55,080 nt of DNA from Priestia aryabhattai B8W22 (GTDB taxonomy: Bacteria > Bacillota > Bacilli > Bacillales > Bacillaceae_H): assembly GCF_000956595.1 (NCBI RefSeq), contig NZ_JYOO01000030.1, positions 1 to 55,080 of the forward strand, written 5' to 3'. The first letter of the stretch is position 1; every line of letters starts with the position of its first letter. A program made the position numbers and the translations under genes. Shown piece by piece: positions 47,678 to 55,080 of this stretch. The notes under the pieces were generated by a model. It did not search any database, was not told the DNA's origin, and saw only the letters and a list, made by a program, of their open reading frames with translations.

Positions 47678-48757
47678 CTATAGCTGACGGTTTGTAAGAT
47701 GCTGCTCTTTTAGTCTTTTTAGGCCTTCTCTAATTTTCCGTGCTCGAATTTCACCGATGCCTTCTACCTCATCTAATTCTTCTACCGACGCATCTGCTAT
47801 CGTTTTTAAATCCCCTAATTCATCAATGAGATTTTCAATAATAATTGATGGAAGTCTTGGAATTTTATGAAGCATTCGATAACCTCTAGGAATAACGCTG
47901 TCTTCAAAGCTTGTATACATAGGATACCCCATTAAGCGAAGGAGCGTTTGGTCATCGAGAAGAACATTATTTGACGGCTGCTGCATGCGTTCAATTACTC
48001 GGTAAGGGTCAAAGCTGAGGTCATACATATAATCTTTGATTAATAAAGTTGCTTCTTCCTCTAAGTGAGAAAGCAGTTCATTCATTTGGAGACGGATTAG
48101 TCTTCCTTCTGTTCCTAACTCGCTAATATAGCTCAAAATTTCATTTTTAATACGCAGAACCATTTCTGTACGATGAAGCGACTGCAGCACATCTGTATGA
48201 GTTACTTGCTCTTCAAACTCTAATGCACTGAGACTTGTAATCGATTCGTCTAATACCGCCTTGTACTTTTCAAGGGTTCCAAGCGCTTGATTGGCTTTTG
48301 CTAAAATAACGCTAATGTCTTTCAATACATACTGCAGAGACCCTTTGTAAAGCGTAATCACATTTCGTCTTTGCGAAATGGCTATCACCAATACACCTGA
48401 CTGCTTAGCTACACGCTCGGCTGTACGGTGACGCATTCCCGTCTGTGAAGAAGGAGTAGAAGGATCTGGCATGAGCTGAGCATTAGCAAATAATATCTTG
48501 CTTCCGCTGTCGTTTAAAATAAGCGCTCCATCCATTTTGGCTAACTCGTATAGATGCGCAGGTGTAAATGCACAATTAATCGAAAATCCTCCATCTACCA
48601 TCTTTTTGACTTGTTCATTGTAGCCCATAACAATTAAGCCGCCCGTCTTTGCCCGCAAGACGTTATCGATACCGTCACGAATAGGGGTTCCTGGTGCTAC
48701 AAACTGCAGAATTTCTGATATTTGTTTTTGACTAACTGTTGTTTTTTCTCCTTCCAC
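47678..48757 (-). CDS. disA: Diadenylate cyclase DisA (DNA integrity scanning)
   Basis: A 359-residue c-di-AMP synthase that moves along DNA and slows sporulation when it meets damage. The DAC domain has D76-G77-A78 and the RHR motif at 109-111. A helical spine follows, then a C-terminal helix-hairpin-helix DNA-binding domain ([15 protein letters not shown]). The start is GTG at 48757 with AGGAGG upstream. It follows radA by 3 bases; RadA restrains DisA in B. subtilis. Confidence 0.96.
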   Translation of the reverse strand: MEGEKTTVSQKQISEILQFVAPGTPIRDGIDNVLRAKTGGLIVMGYNEQVKKMVDGGFSINCAFTPAHLYELAKMDGALILNDSGSKILFANAQLMPDPSTPSSQTGMRHRTAERVAKQSGVLVIAISQRRNVITLYKGSLQYVLKDISVILAKANQALGTLEKYKAVLDESITSLSALEFEEQVTHTDVLQSLHRTEMVLRIKNEILSYISELGTEGRLIRLQMNELLSHLEEEATLLIKDYMYDLSFDPYRVIERMQQPSNNVLLDDQTLLRLMGYPMYTSFEDSVIPRGYRMLHKIPRLPSIIIENLIDELGDLKTIADASVEELDEVEGIGEIRARKIREGLKRLKEQHLTNRQL

Positions 48758-48760
48758 TGC

Positions 48761-50137
48761 TTATCCTCCTAATGTATATTGCAGAGCCTCCGCTACTGTT
48801 GATACCCCAATCACATCAATACCATCTGGGACTTTCCATCCTCCTAAATTTTTCTCCGGGATAATAATTCGTTGGAACCCTAATTTTACCGCTTCTTGAA
48901 CTCGCTGTTCAATTCTAGACACTCGGCGTACTTCACCTGTTAATCCTACCTCTCCTACAATAACATCTGTAGCGCTAGAAGCAGCATCTCTGAAGCTTGA
49001 AGCAATGCTAACGGCTACAGCTAAATCGATTGCTGGTTCATCTAATTTCACTCCACCTGCTACTTTTAAATAGGCATCTTGATTCTGCAGCAGCATTCCT
49101 ACACGCTTTTCTAAGACAGCCATGATAAGCGAAACGCGATTATGATCTACTCCTGTCGCCATTCTTCTAGGGTTTCCAAAGCTCGTTGGACTGATTAGCG
49201 CCTGCAGCTCTACTAATACGGGTCTTGTCCCCTCCATTGAAGCGACAACAACCGACCCTGCTGCTCCCTGAGACCGTTCTTCTAGAAAGATTTCAGATGG
49301 ATTCAATACTTCTTCTAGCCCGCTTTCTTTCATTTCAAAAATGCCCATTTCATTTGTAGATCCAAATCGGTTCTTAACCGCTCTTAATATACGATAAGTA
49401 TGATGACGCTCTCCTTCAAAATAAAGAACCGTATCCACCATATGTTCAAGAAGTCTTGGACCTGCAATGGCCCCTTCTTTCGTTACATGACCCACAATAA
49501 AGATGGCAATTCCATTCGTTTTAGCAACACGCATTAGTTCAGCCGTACACTCTCGCACCTGTGAGACGCTTCCTGGCGCTGATGTCACATCAGCATGGTA
49601 AATGGTTTGAATTGAATCAATCACCACAAAATCAGGCTGCATGCTTGAGATGGCCTCTAGTATTAATTCTAAATTTGTTTCTGCGTGAACATAAAGTTCT
49701 TCAGCTTTTACACCTAGCCTGTCCGCTCTTAACTTCGTTTGTTTCGTTGATTCCTCTCCCGAAATATATAGTACTTTATTTTGTTTCATTGCTAACTGCG
49801 CGGAGGTTTGCAAAAGTAAAGTAGACTTTCCGATACCCGGATCTCCCCCTATTAAAACGAGTGACCCTCTGACAATACCTCCTCCTAATACACGATTTAA
49901 CTCTGCAGAAGGTGTAAAAATTCGTGGTTCTGTTGTAGATTCAATCGCTGTAATTGACTGAGGTTTTTGAACTTTAGAAGCAGTAGCTCCGGAAAAAGCT
50001 CCTCGGCGTGATGATTTCGTTTCTTCCATTTCTTCTACCATCGAATTCCAGCTTCCGCATCCGGGACATTTCCCCATCCATTTTGCTGATTCATATCCGC
50101 AATGCTGACATGCAAATTTTGTTTTTCGTTTCGCCAT
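48761..50137 (-). CDS. radA: DNA repair ATPase RadA (Sms)
   Basis: A 458-residue RadA. The N-terminal zinc finger has C10, C13, C24 and C27; Walker [10 protein letters not shown] is at 97-105; the KNRFG motif follows, then a Lon-protease-like C-terminal domain. It drives branch migration in recombination. I chose the ATG at 50137 ([10 protein letters not shown]), the B. subtilis length; CGGAGAG is 12 bases upstream. An intrinsic terminator separates it from clpC. A TACAAT at 50182-50187 is a possible -10, but I find no good -35. Confidence 0.96.
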   Translation of the reverse strand: MAKRKTKFACQHCGYESAKWMGKCPGCGSWNSMVEEMEETKSSRRGAFSGATASKVQKPQSITAIESTTEPRIFTPSAELNRVLGGGIVRGSLVLIGGDPGIGKSTLLLQTSAQLAMKQNKVLYISGEESTKQTKLRADRLGVKAEELYVHAETNLELILEAISSMQPDFVVIDSIQTIYHADVTSAPGSVSQVRECTAELMRVAKTNGIAIFIVGHVTKEGAIAGPRLLEHMVDTVLYFEGERHHTYRILRAVKNRFGSTNEMGIFEMKESGLEEVLNPSEIFLEERSQGAAGSVVVASMEGTRPVLVELQALISPTSFGNPRRMATGVDHNRVSLIMAVLEKRVGMLLQNQDAYLKVAGGVKLDEPAIDLAVAVSIASSFRDAASSATDVIVGEVGLTGEVRRVSRIEQRVQEAVKLGFQRIIIPEKNLGGWKVPDGIDVIGVSTVAEALQYTLGG

Positions 50138-50202
50138 TATGTTATCAATCTCTCCGTTCATTCAATCAATTTCTATCTCTATTGTACACTATTTCCTAAG
50201 CT

Positions 50203-50242
50203 AAAATAAAAAGGGAGGCATACGTGTTTTTTCGTATGCCTC
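50203..50242 (-). terminator. Intrinsic terminator after clpC
   Basis: A 10-bp perfect stem GAGGCATACG/CGTATGCCTC (50233-50242 with 50215-50224) with CC and a T-run on the minus strand (50203-50212), 18 bases after the clpC stop. Confidence 0.88.
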
Positions 50243-50260
50243 GTCTTGGTTTGAGTAAAT

Positions 50261-52702
50261 TTAGCTGATGCTGCTTGGAGCGGAGGATTTAACAACAAAT
50301 TCTCCTTTGTCTACATCTAGCGTCACTTTCTGACCTTTTTGAACAACCCCTTTTAGCAGCTCTTCAGATAAACGGTCTTCAATATGTTTTTGAATTGCTC
50401 TACGAAGTGGACGAGCACCGTATTCTGGGTCAAAACCTTCCTCTGCAATCTTATCAATTGCTTCTTTTGTTAATTCAAGATCAATTTCTTGCTCTTTTAA
50501 GCGTTTTGTTAACTGATCCGCCATTAATTTAACGATTTCAGCTAAGTGAGGTTTCTCTAGTGAATGGAAGACGATAATTTCATCGATACGGTTTAGGAAC
50601 TCCGGACGGAATGCGCGCTTCATTTCCGCCATTACTTTTCCTTTCATATCTTTGTAGTCTTGCCCTTCTGCTTCTACTGTGAACCCTAAGTGCTTGCTTC
50701 GTTTTAATGTATCCGCACCTACGTTTGATGTCATAATTAAAATCGTATTACGGAAATCAACTGTACGGCCTTTTGAATCTGTTAAGCGTCCATCTTCTAA
50801 CACTTGTAATAAAATGTTAAATACATCCGGATGTGCTTTTTCAATTTCGTCTAAAAGAACAACTGAGTAAGGTTTTCTTCTTACTTTTTCCGTTAACTGG
50901 CCGCCTTCTTCGTATCCAACATATCCTGGAGGTGAACCTACTAAGCGGGAAGTAGAATGTTTCTCCATGTACTCAGACATATCGATACGAATCATTGCGT
51001 CTTCATCGCCGAAGATTGACTCCGCTAATGCGCGTGCAAGCTCTGTTTTACCAACCCCTGTTGGTCCTAAGAAAATGAATGAACCAATTGGACGTTTTGG
51101 ATCTTTCAAGCCTGCTCTAGCACGGCGCACAGCTTTTGCAACTGCTTTTACCGCTTCTTCTTGGCCGATTACACGAGAGTGAAGAATCTCTTCCATGTTC
51201 AGCAGTCTTTCTGTCTCTTCCTGTGCCAGTTTAGAGACCGGTACACCCGTCCAGCTAGATACCACCATCGCGATATCTTCTACGGTTACAGCTGAGTTTT
51301 CTTTACCTTGCTGCTCTTTCCAAATTTTCTTTGTGTCTTCTAATTCTTCGCGTAGGCGTTGTTCTGTATCGCGTAAAGATGCTGCTTTTTCAAATTCTTG
51401 ACTTTGAACAGACGCATCTTTTTCATTGCGTACTGATTCTAATTTTTGCTCTAATTCCTTTAAATTTGGCGGCGTTGTAAATGAACGTAAACGCACTTTT
51501 GAACCAGCTTCATCAATTAAATCGATTGCTTTATCCGGTAAGAAACGATCTGAAATGTAGCGATCTGATAGTTTCACCGCTTGCTCGATTGCCTCATCAG
51601 AAATAGATACTCGGTGATGCGCTTCATAACGGTCACGAAGCCCTTTTAAGATTTGAATAGACTCTTCCAACGTTGGTTCATCCACTTGAATCGGCTGGAA
51701 GCGACGCTCTAACGCTGCATCTTTTTCAATGTATTTTCTGTATTCATCTAAAGTCGTAGCACCGATACACTGAAGTTCTCCACGAGCAAGAGACGGTTTT
51801 AAAATATTAGAAGCATCGATCGCACCTTCTGCGCCACCTGCGCCAATTAATGTGTGCAACTCATCGATAAAGAGAATGATATTACCTGCTTGACGAATTT
51901 CATCCATTACTTTCTTCAGGCGATCTTCAAATTCTCCGCGGTATTTTGTACCAGCTACGACCGTTCCCATATCCAAAGTCATAACGCGTTTGTCACGCAA
52001 AATTTCTGGAACTTCATTATTGACGATTTGCTGAGCCAAACCTTCAGCGATTGCCGTTTTACCGACACCCGGCTCCCCAATTAATACAGGATTGTTTTTT
52101 GTACGTCGGCTTAACACTTCAATAACACGCTGAATTTCTTTCCCACGTCCGATAACAGGATCTAGGCTTCCTTCGCGCGCTACCACTGTTAAATCGCGTG
52201 CTAAGCTGTCTAGGGTAGGTGTATTGGCATTTGAAGAGCCTCCGCCTTGATGGCTTGAAGCAGCTTCATTGCTACCTAATAAATGAAGTACTTGCTGACG
52301 AGCTTTATTTAGGCTGACACCCAGATTATTTAAAACGCGTGCTGCAACGCCTTCACCTTCACGAATTAAGCCTAGCAAGATATGTTCTGTTCCTACATAA
52401 GAATGACCAAGCTTTCGGGCTTCATCCATTGAAAGTTCAATTACTTTTTTCGCTCGAGGTGTATAATGAATGGTCTGCGTTAATTCTTGGCCTCTGCCAA
52501 TTAATGCTTCCACTTCTTTTTGAATTTTTTCAGTGCTTAGGCCTAGAGCAGAAAGAGCTTTTGCTGCAATTCCTTCACCTTCACGAACGATACCTAATAA
52601 AATGTGCTCCGTTCCAATGTTGTTGTGACCTAGGCGTAGTGCTTCTTCCTGTGCTAAAGCTAATACTTTTTGTGCGCGCTCTGTAAATCTACCAAACATC
52701 AT
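50261..52702 (-). CDS. clpC: AAA+ unfoldase ClpC (Clp protease ATPase)
   Basis: An 813-residue HSP100 unfoldase that feeds ClpP. Two N-terminal Clp repeats (1-150) bind adaptors and phosphoarginine substrates. AAA-1 Walker A GEPGVGKT lies near 208, a coiled M domain is around 410-470, and AAA-2 Walker A GPTGVGKT lies near 545. I chose the ATG at 52702 ([12 protein letters not shown]), with GGAGGG upstream; the in-frame GTG at 52720 is inside the ribosome site. It is the last gene of the CtsR-controlled group before a terminator. Confidence 0.97.
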   Translation of the reverse strand: MMFGRFTERAQKVLALAQEEALRLGHNNIGTEHILLGIVREGEGIAAKALSALGLSTEKIQKEVEALIGRGQELTQTIHYTPRAKKVIELSMDEARKLGHSYVGTEHILLGLIREGEGVAARVLNNLGVSLNKARQQVLHLLGSNEAASSHQGGGSSNANTPTLDSLARDLTVVAREGSLDPVIGRGKEIQRVIEVLSRRTKNNPVLIGEPGVGKTAIAEGLAQQIVNNEVPEILRDKRVMTLDMGTVVAGTKYRGEFEDRLKKVMDEIRQAGNIILFIDELHTLIGAGGAEGAIDASNILKPSLARGELQCIGATTLDEYRKYIEKDAALERRFQPIQVDEPTLEESIQILKGLRDRYEAHHRVSISDEAIEQAVKLSDRYISDRFLPDKAIDLIDEAGSKVRLRSFTTPPNLKELEQKLESVRNEKDASVQSQEFEKAASLRDTEQRLREELEDTKKIWKEQQGKENSAVTVEDIAMVVSSWTGVPVSKLAQEETERLLNMEEILHSRVIGQEEAVKAVAKAVRRARAGLKDPKRPIGSFIFLGPTGVGKTELARALAESIFGDEDAMIRIDMSEYMEKHSTSRLVGSPPGYVGYEEGGQLTEKVRRKPYSVVLLDEIEKAHPDVFNILLQVLEDGRLTDSKGRTVDFRNTILIMTSNVGADTLKRSKHLGFTVEAEGQDYKDMKGKVMAEMKRAFRPEFLNRIDEIIVFHSLEKPHLAEIVKLMADQLTKRLKEQEIDLELTKEAIDKIAEEGFDPEYGARPLRRAIQKHIEDRLSEELLKGVVQKGQKVTLDVDKGEFVVKSSAPSSIS

Positions 52703-52722
52703 ATAATCGTCACCCTCCACGT

Positions 52723-53796
52723 TTAATTTGTGTTTTTATTTATAGTGAGACGTTCTCGAATTAAGGTGGCTCTTTTAATGTCACGTTCTTGAGGCTTTAG
52801 GGGCCCTCCCGAATACTTTTGTAAAAAGCCTGGCTGCGTCATAATGATAAGTTCATTCAATATATTTTGACTCAGTCCTTTTATATACCCTAAATCGATT
52901 CCTAATCGAACATCTGATAAACATTGTGAAGCTTCTTTTGACTCAATAATACGGCTATTGGCCAATACTCCATATGAACGATACACTCGATCTTCTAACT
53001 CTACATGAGATGTTTTAAACAGCGCGTCTCTTGCAGAGTGCTCTTGTGTAATTAACTGCTGTACGACACTATTTAAATCTGCCACAATATCTTCTTCAGA
53101 TTTCCCTAAGGTTATCTGATTAGAAATTTGAAAGATATTCCCTAAAGCTTCGCTACCTTCTCCATAAATTCCTCTCACCACTAAGCCGAGCTGGTTAATA
53201 GCGGGAATAATACGATGAATTTGACGGGTCATCACTAAAGCCGGCAGATGCATCATCACAGATGCACGTAGCCCAGTACCCACATTTGTGGGGCAGCTGG
53301 TTAAATACCCTCTATTTTCATCAAACGCATAATCTACGTATTTCTCAATCCAATTATCTACTTTATTCGCTGTGCTTAAAGCTTCAGATAATTGAAGGCC
53401 TGGAAATAAACATTGTATGCGTAAATGATCTTCTTCATTAACCATAATACTCAAATCTTCTTTTTCTGATAAAAAACAAGCTCCGTTGTTATCTCCTTCA
53501 GCCAAGTTAGGACTGATAAGGTGCTTTTCAACCAACACTTGCTTTTGAAGAGGCTGTAATTCGTTCATCTTTAGTAAATGCAAATTCCACTGATTGGTGT
53601 TTTCGCTTTTTTGAAAAACTTGCTCGAATACTCGAACCACTTCAACTGCTTGTTCTTTAGAAAAGAGAGTTGGAAAAAGATAATGAGTTAAATTTCGAGC
53701 CAGCCTGATTCGACTGCTTAGAACAATATCTGAATTCGAAGCTTCTTGACGCATCCAAGAGCTAACAGGCTGGGAAAAGAACAAATCCTGGGACAT
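52723..53796 (-). CDS. mcsB: Protein-arginine kinase McsB
   Basis: A 357-residue kinase of the phosphagen kinase fold that phosphorylates arginine, marking proteins for ClpCP and inactivating CtsR. Motifs visible are SSRIRLARN near residue 27, [23 protein letters not shown] near 165-187 and [12 protein letters not shown] near 208. It lacks the N-terminal helical domain of metazoan arginine kinases. It starts 3 bases after mcsA ends, with GAGGAGG upstream. Confidence 0.97.
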   Translation of the reverse strand: MSQDLFFSQPVSSWMRQEASNSDIVLSSRIRLARNLTHYLFPTLFSKEQAVEVVRVFEQVFQKSENTNQWNLHLLKMNELQPLQKQVLVEKHLISPNLAEGDNNGACFLSEKEDLSIMVNEEDHLRIQCLFPGLQLSEALSTANKVDNWIEKYVDYAFDENRGYLTSCPTNVGTGLRASVMMHLPALVMTRQIHRIIPAINQLGLVVRGIYGEGSEALGNIFQISNQITLGKSEEDIVADLNSVVQQLITQEHSARDALFKTSHVELEDRVYRSYGVLANSRIIESKEASQCLSDVRLGIDLGYIKGLSQNILNELIIMTQPGFLQKYSGGPLKPQERDIKRATLIRERLTINKNTN

Positions 53797-53799
53797 GAA

Positions 53800-54342
53800 T
53801 TACGCTTCCTCCTCTCTCGATTCGTTCATCTTCTTTTCTAGTAATCGAATGTGATCTCGGAGTTCGGCTGCTTTCTCAAACTCCTCTTTTTCGATATACT
53901 CTTTTAAGTTCAATCTTAATGCCTGTAATTCCTTTTTTAAATGAAGATTACTTGCAATTCTTGCTGGTATTTTTCCATGATGTAGATAATTACCTCCATG
54001 TAGCCTCTTCAAGAAAGGAATAAGAGGTCGCTCAAATGTTTTGTAGCAATCTGCACATCCAAACCTGCCGATTTTAGCAAATCTTTGATATGTCATGCCA
54101 CAAGTAGGACAAGAAAGAACCTCCTGGCTTTGTTGCTTATAATTTTCAGTTACTGCTGGGTCTAGGTTAAGTAGGCCAGCTAGTAAGTTATTGATTGAAA
54201 AACCTTGCTGATTTGAAAAAGAAAATGCATCTCCATTTTCTGAAGCGCATTGTTCACATACATGCATCTCCGTCTTTTCACCATTAATAATTTTTGTGAA
54301 GTGAAGAGTTGCAGGTCTCGTTTCACATTGCTGACAAATCAT
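53800..54342 (-). CDS. mcsA: McsA, zinc-finger activator of McsB
   Basis: A 180-residue protein with four CxxC pairs: CQQC (3-6), CEQC (29-32), CPTC and CADC in the middle, forming zinc sites. A UVR motif at the C-terminus (about 140-170, EKEEFEKAAELRDHIRLLEKK region) interacts with McsB/ClpC. It stimulates McsB and senses heavy metals and oxidation. It follows ctsR by 41 bases. Confidence 0.96.
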   Translation of the reverse strand: MICQQCETRPATLHFTKIINGEKTEMHVCEQCASENGDAFSFSNQQGFSINNLLAGLLNLDPAVTENYKQQSQEVLSCPTCGMTYQRFAKIGRFGCADCYKTFERPLIPFLKRLHGGNYLHHGKIPARIASNLHLKKELQALRLNLKEYIEKEEFEKAAELRDHIRLLEKKMNESREEEA

Positions 54343-54383
54343 CCTGTCATCACTCCCTGTTCTAAATAAAATAGATCATGAGC

Positions 54384-54845
54384 TTATCGGTAGCGTAATG
54401 AATTAAGCATTGCTTTTAAAAGATTAGCTCTTAGCTCATCACGATAAGGAAGTTCAATATTAATAACTGAACGATTGATAACGCTCAACATGATTTTTGC
54501 TTCTCGTTCTGTGATGACTTTTTCTTCAACTAACCTAATAATGACATTTTCAGCACTTACTTGTGAAATTTCATTTTGAATCATCTCAATTACTTGCTGA
54601 AACAAATCCGCTGCATCATGCATTTTTACTTTTGCAATACGAATAAAGCCGCCGCCGCCTCGCTTACTTTCTACAAGATAACCTCTCTCAACTGTAAAAC
54701 GGGTATTGATAACGTAATTAATTTGCGACGGAACGCATTGAAATTTATCAGCAATCTCACTGCGCCTTATTTCAACAATTTCTCTTTCACTTAATTCAAG
54801 TACTTGTTTTAAATACTGTTCGATAATGTCAGAGATATTTGGCAC
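54384..54845 (-). CDS. ctsR: Transcriptional repressor CtsR
   Basis: A 153-residue class III heat-shock repressor. The winged helix-turn-helix (about 20-75) has the glycine-rich wing KRGGGGFIRI that senses heat. The C-terminal domain dimerises and is the ClpC/McsB target. The start is GTG at 54845, with GGAGGGGG 7 bases upstream. It represses its own operon through the operator at 54865-54881. Confidence 0.97.
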   Translation of the reverse strand: MPNISDIIEQYLKQVLELSEREIVEIRRSEIADKFQCVPSQINYVINTRFTVERGYLVESKRGGGGFIRIAKVKMHDAADLFQQVIEMIQNEISQVSAENVIIRLVEEKVITEREAKIMLSVINRSVINIELPYRDELRANLLKAMLNSLRYR

Positions 54846-54864
54846 GCTGCCCCCTCCTTCTGAC

Positions 54865-54881
54865 TTTGACTATATTTGACC
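54865..54881 (-). promoter_or_regulatory. CtsR operator
   Basis: The minus strand reads GGTCAAA-TAT-AGTCAAA, a perfect match to the CtsR heptanucleotide direct repeat with a 3-base spacer. It overlaps the expected transcription start. Confidence 0.95.
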
Positions 54882-54889
54882 TTAATTTA

Positions 54890-54918
54890 AATATAAAAGG
54901 AAATGAAAAAATTTTCAA
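54890..54918 (-). promoter_or_regulatory. sigma-A promoter of the ctsR operon
   Basis: TTGAAA (54913-54918), 17 bases, TATATT (54890-54895) on the minus strand, immediately upstream of the CtsR operator. I do not find a convincing sigma-B promoter in the remaining sequence to 55042. Confidence 0.8.
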
Positions 54919-55036
54919 CTATGTACTATTAAAGTTTATTCTTTACTTTTATCGTTGCCACTAAAATTTATTTCAAAACCTGCAAATTGTGAATTTTATT
55001 GTTCTTACTATACTTTTTCATAAAATAAATAAATTG

Positions 55037-55075
55037 TAAACAAAAAAGGACTAGCTAAAATAGCTAGTCCTTTTT
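55037..55075 (-). terminator. Intrinsic terminator of an upstream transcription unit
   Basis: A 15-bp perfect stem (55043-55057 with 55061-55075), a 3-base loop and T-runs on both sides. It ends whatever is transcribed from beyond the right edge; in B. subtilis an rRNA operon lies there, which is only a guess here. Confidence 0.92.
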
Positions 55076-55080
55076 CAGGT

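Noticed and set aside
54919-55042. A sigma-B promoter upstream of ctsR, as in B. subtilis
   Set aside because: No GTTT and GGGTA pair at suitable spacing could be found; the region is simply AT-rich.

Overview
The window is the core ribosomal protein / RNA polymerase / stress-operon region of a low-GC endospore-forming Bacillaceae chromosome, shown in reverse: every supported gene is on the minus strand, so transcription runs from base 55080 towards base 1. Gene order, protein lengths and many residues match the Bacillus subtilis ctsR-to-salA region. CwlD, SigH, the DisA/RadA pair and the CtsR-McsA-McsB-ClpC module indicate a spore former. Priestia (Bacillus) megaterium or a close relative is my best guess, but that species call is inference from protein similarity in memory. 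About 70 protein genes are supported. I see no rRNA, tRNA, CRISPR array, insertion sequence, prophage or other sign of transfer.

Layout in transcription order. 55080-48700: an intrinsic terminator of an upstream unit, then ctsR-mcsA-mcsB-clpC with a sigma-A promoter and a perfect CtsR operator, a terminator, then radA-disA. 47670-38890: yacL-ispD-ispF, gltX, a cysteine T-box, cysE-cysS-mrnC-rlmB-rae1, and sigH. 38890-34430: rpmG-secE, nusG, rplK-rplA, the L10 leader with rplJ-rplL, and a small methyltransferase. 34430-22050: rpoB-rpoC, rplGB, rpsL-rpsG-fusA-tuf. 22010-6820: the S10-spc-alpha super-operon from rpsJ to rplQ, including secY, adk, map, infA and rpoA. 6740-3500: the ECF transporter energising module ecfA1-ecfA2-ecfT, then truA. 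3490-2440: the L13 leader with rplM-rpsI. 2383-1: ybaK, cwlD and salA.

Functionally this is the translation and transcription engine (about 30 ribosomal proteins, IF1, EF-Tu, EF-G, SecY/SecE, NusG and the alpha, beta and beta-prime subunits) with supporting enzymes for N-terminal methionine removal, adenylate balance, rRNA and tRNA modification, rRNA maturation and aminoacylation. It is flanked by protein quality control, c-di-AMP synthesis and sporulation regulators. Most regulation visible in the sequence is RNA-based: L10 and L13 leaders, a T-box, and several structured intergenic segments.

I did not find an undescribed multi-gene system. The best second-look items are non-coding: a motif repeated with identical spacing in the rplK and rplA leaders that resembles the L1-binding part of 23S rRNA; mutually exclusive hairpins in the 180-base rpsK-rpoA gap; a 13-bp dyad overlapping the rplGB promoter; a long symmetric hairpin between rplB and rpsS; intrinsic terminators between secE and nusG and between clpC and radA; and TTG start codons on all three core RNA polymerase genes. 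There is no gene-free stretch over 300 bases except the T-box leader (43332-43666) and the rpsJ leader (21782-22097), both described below.
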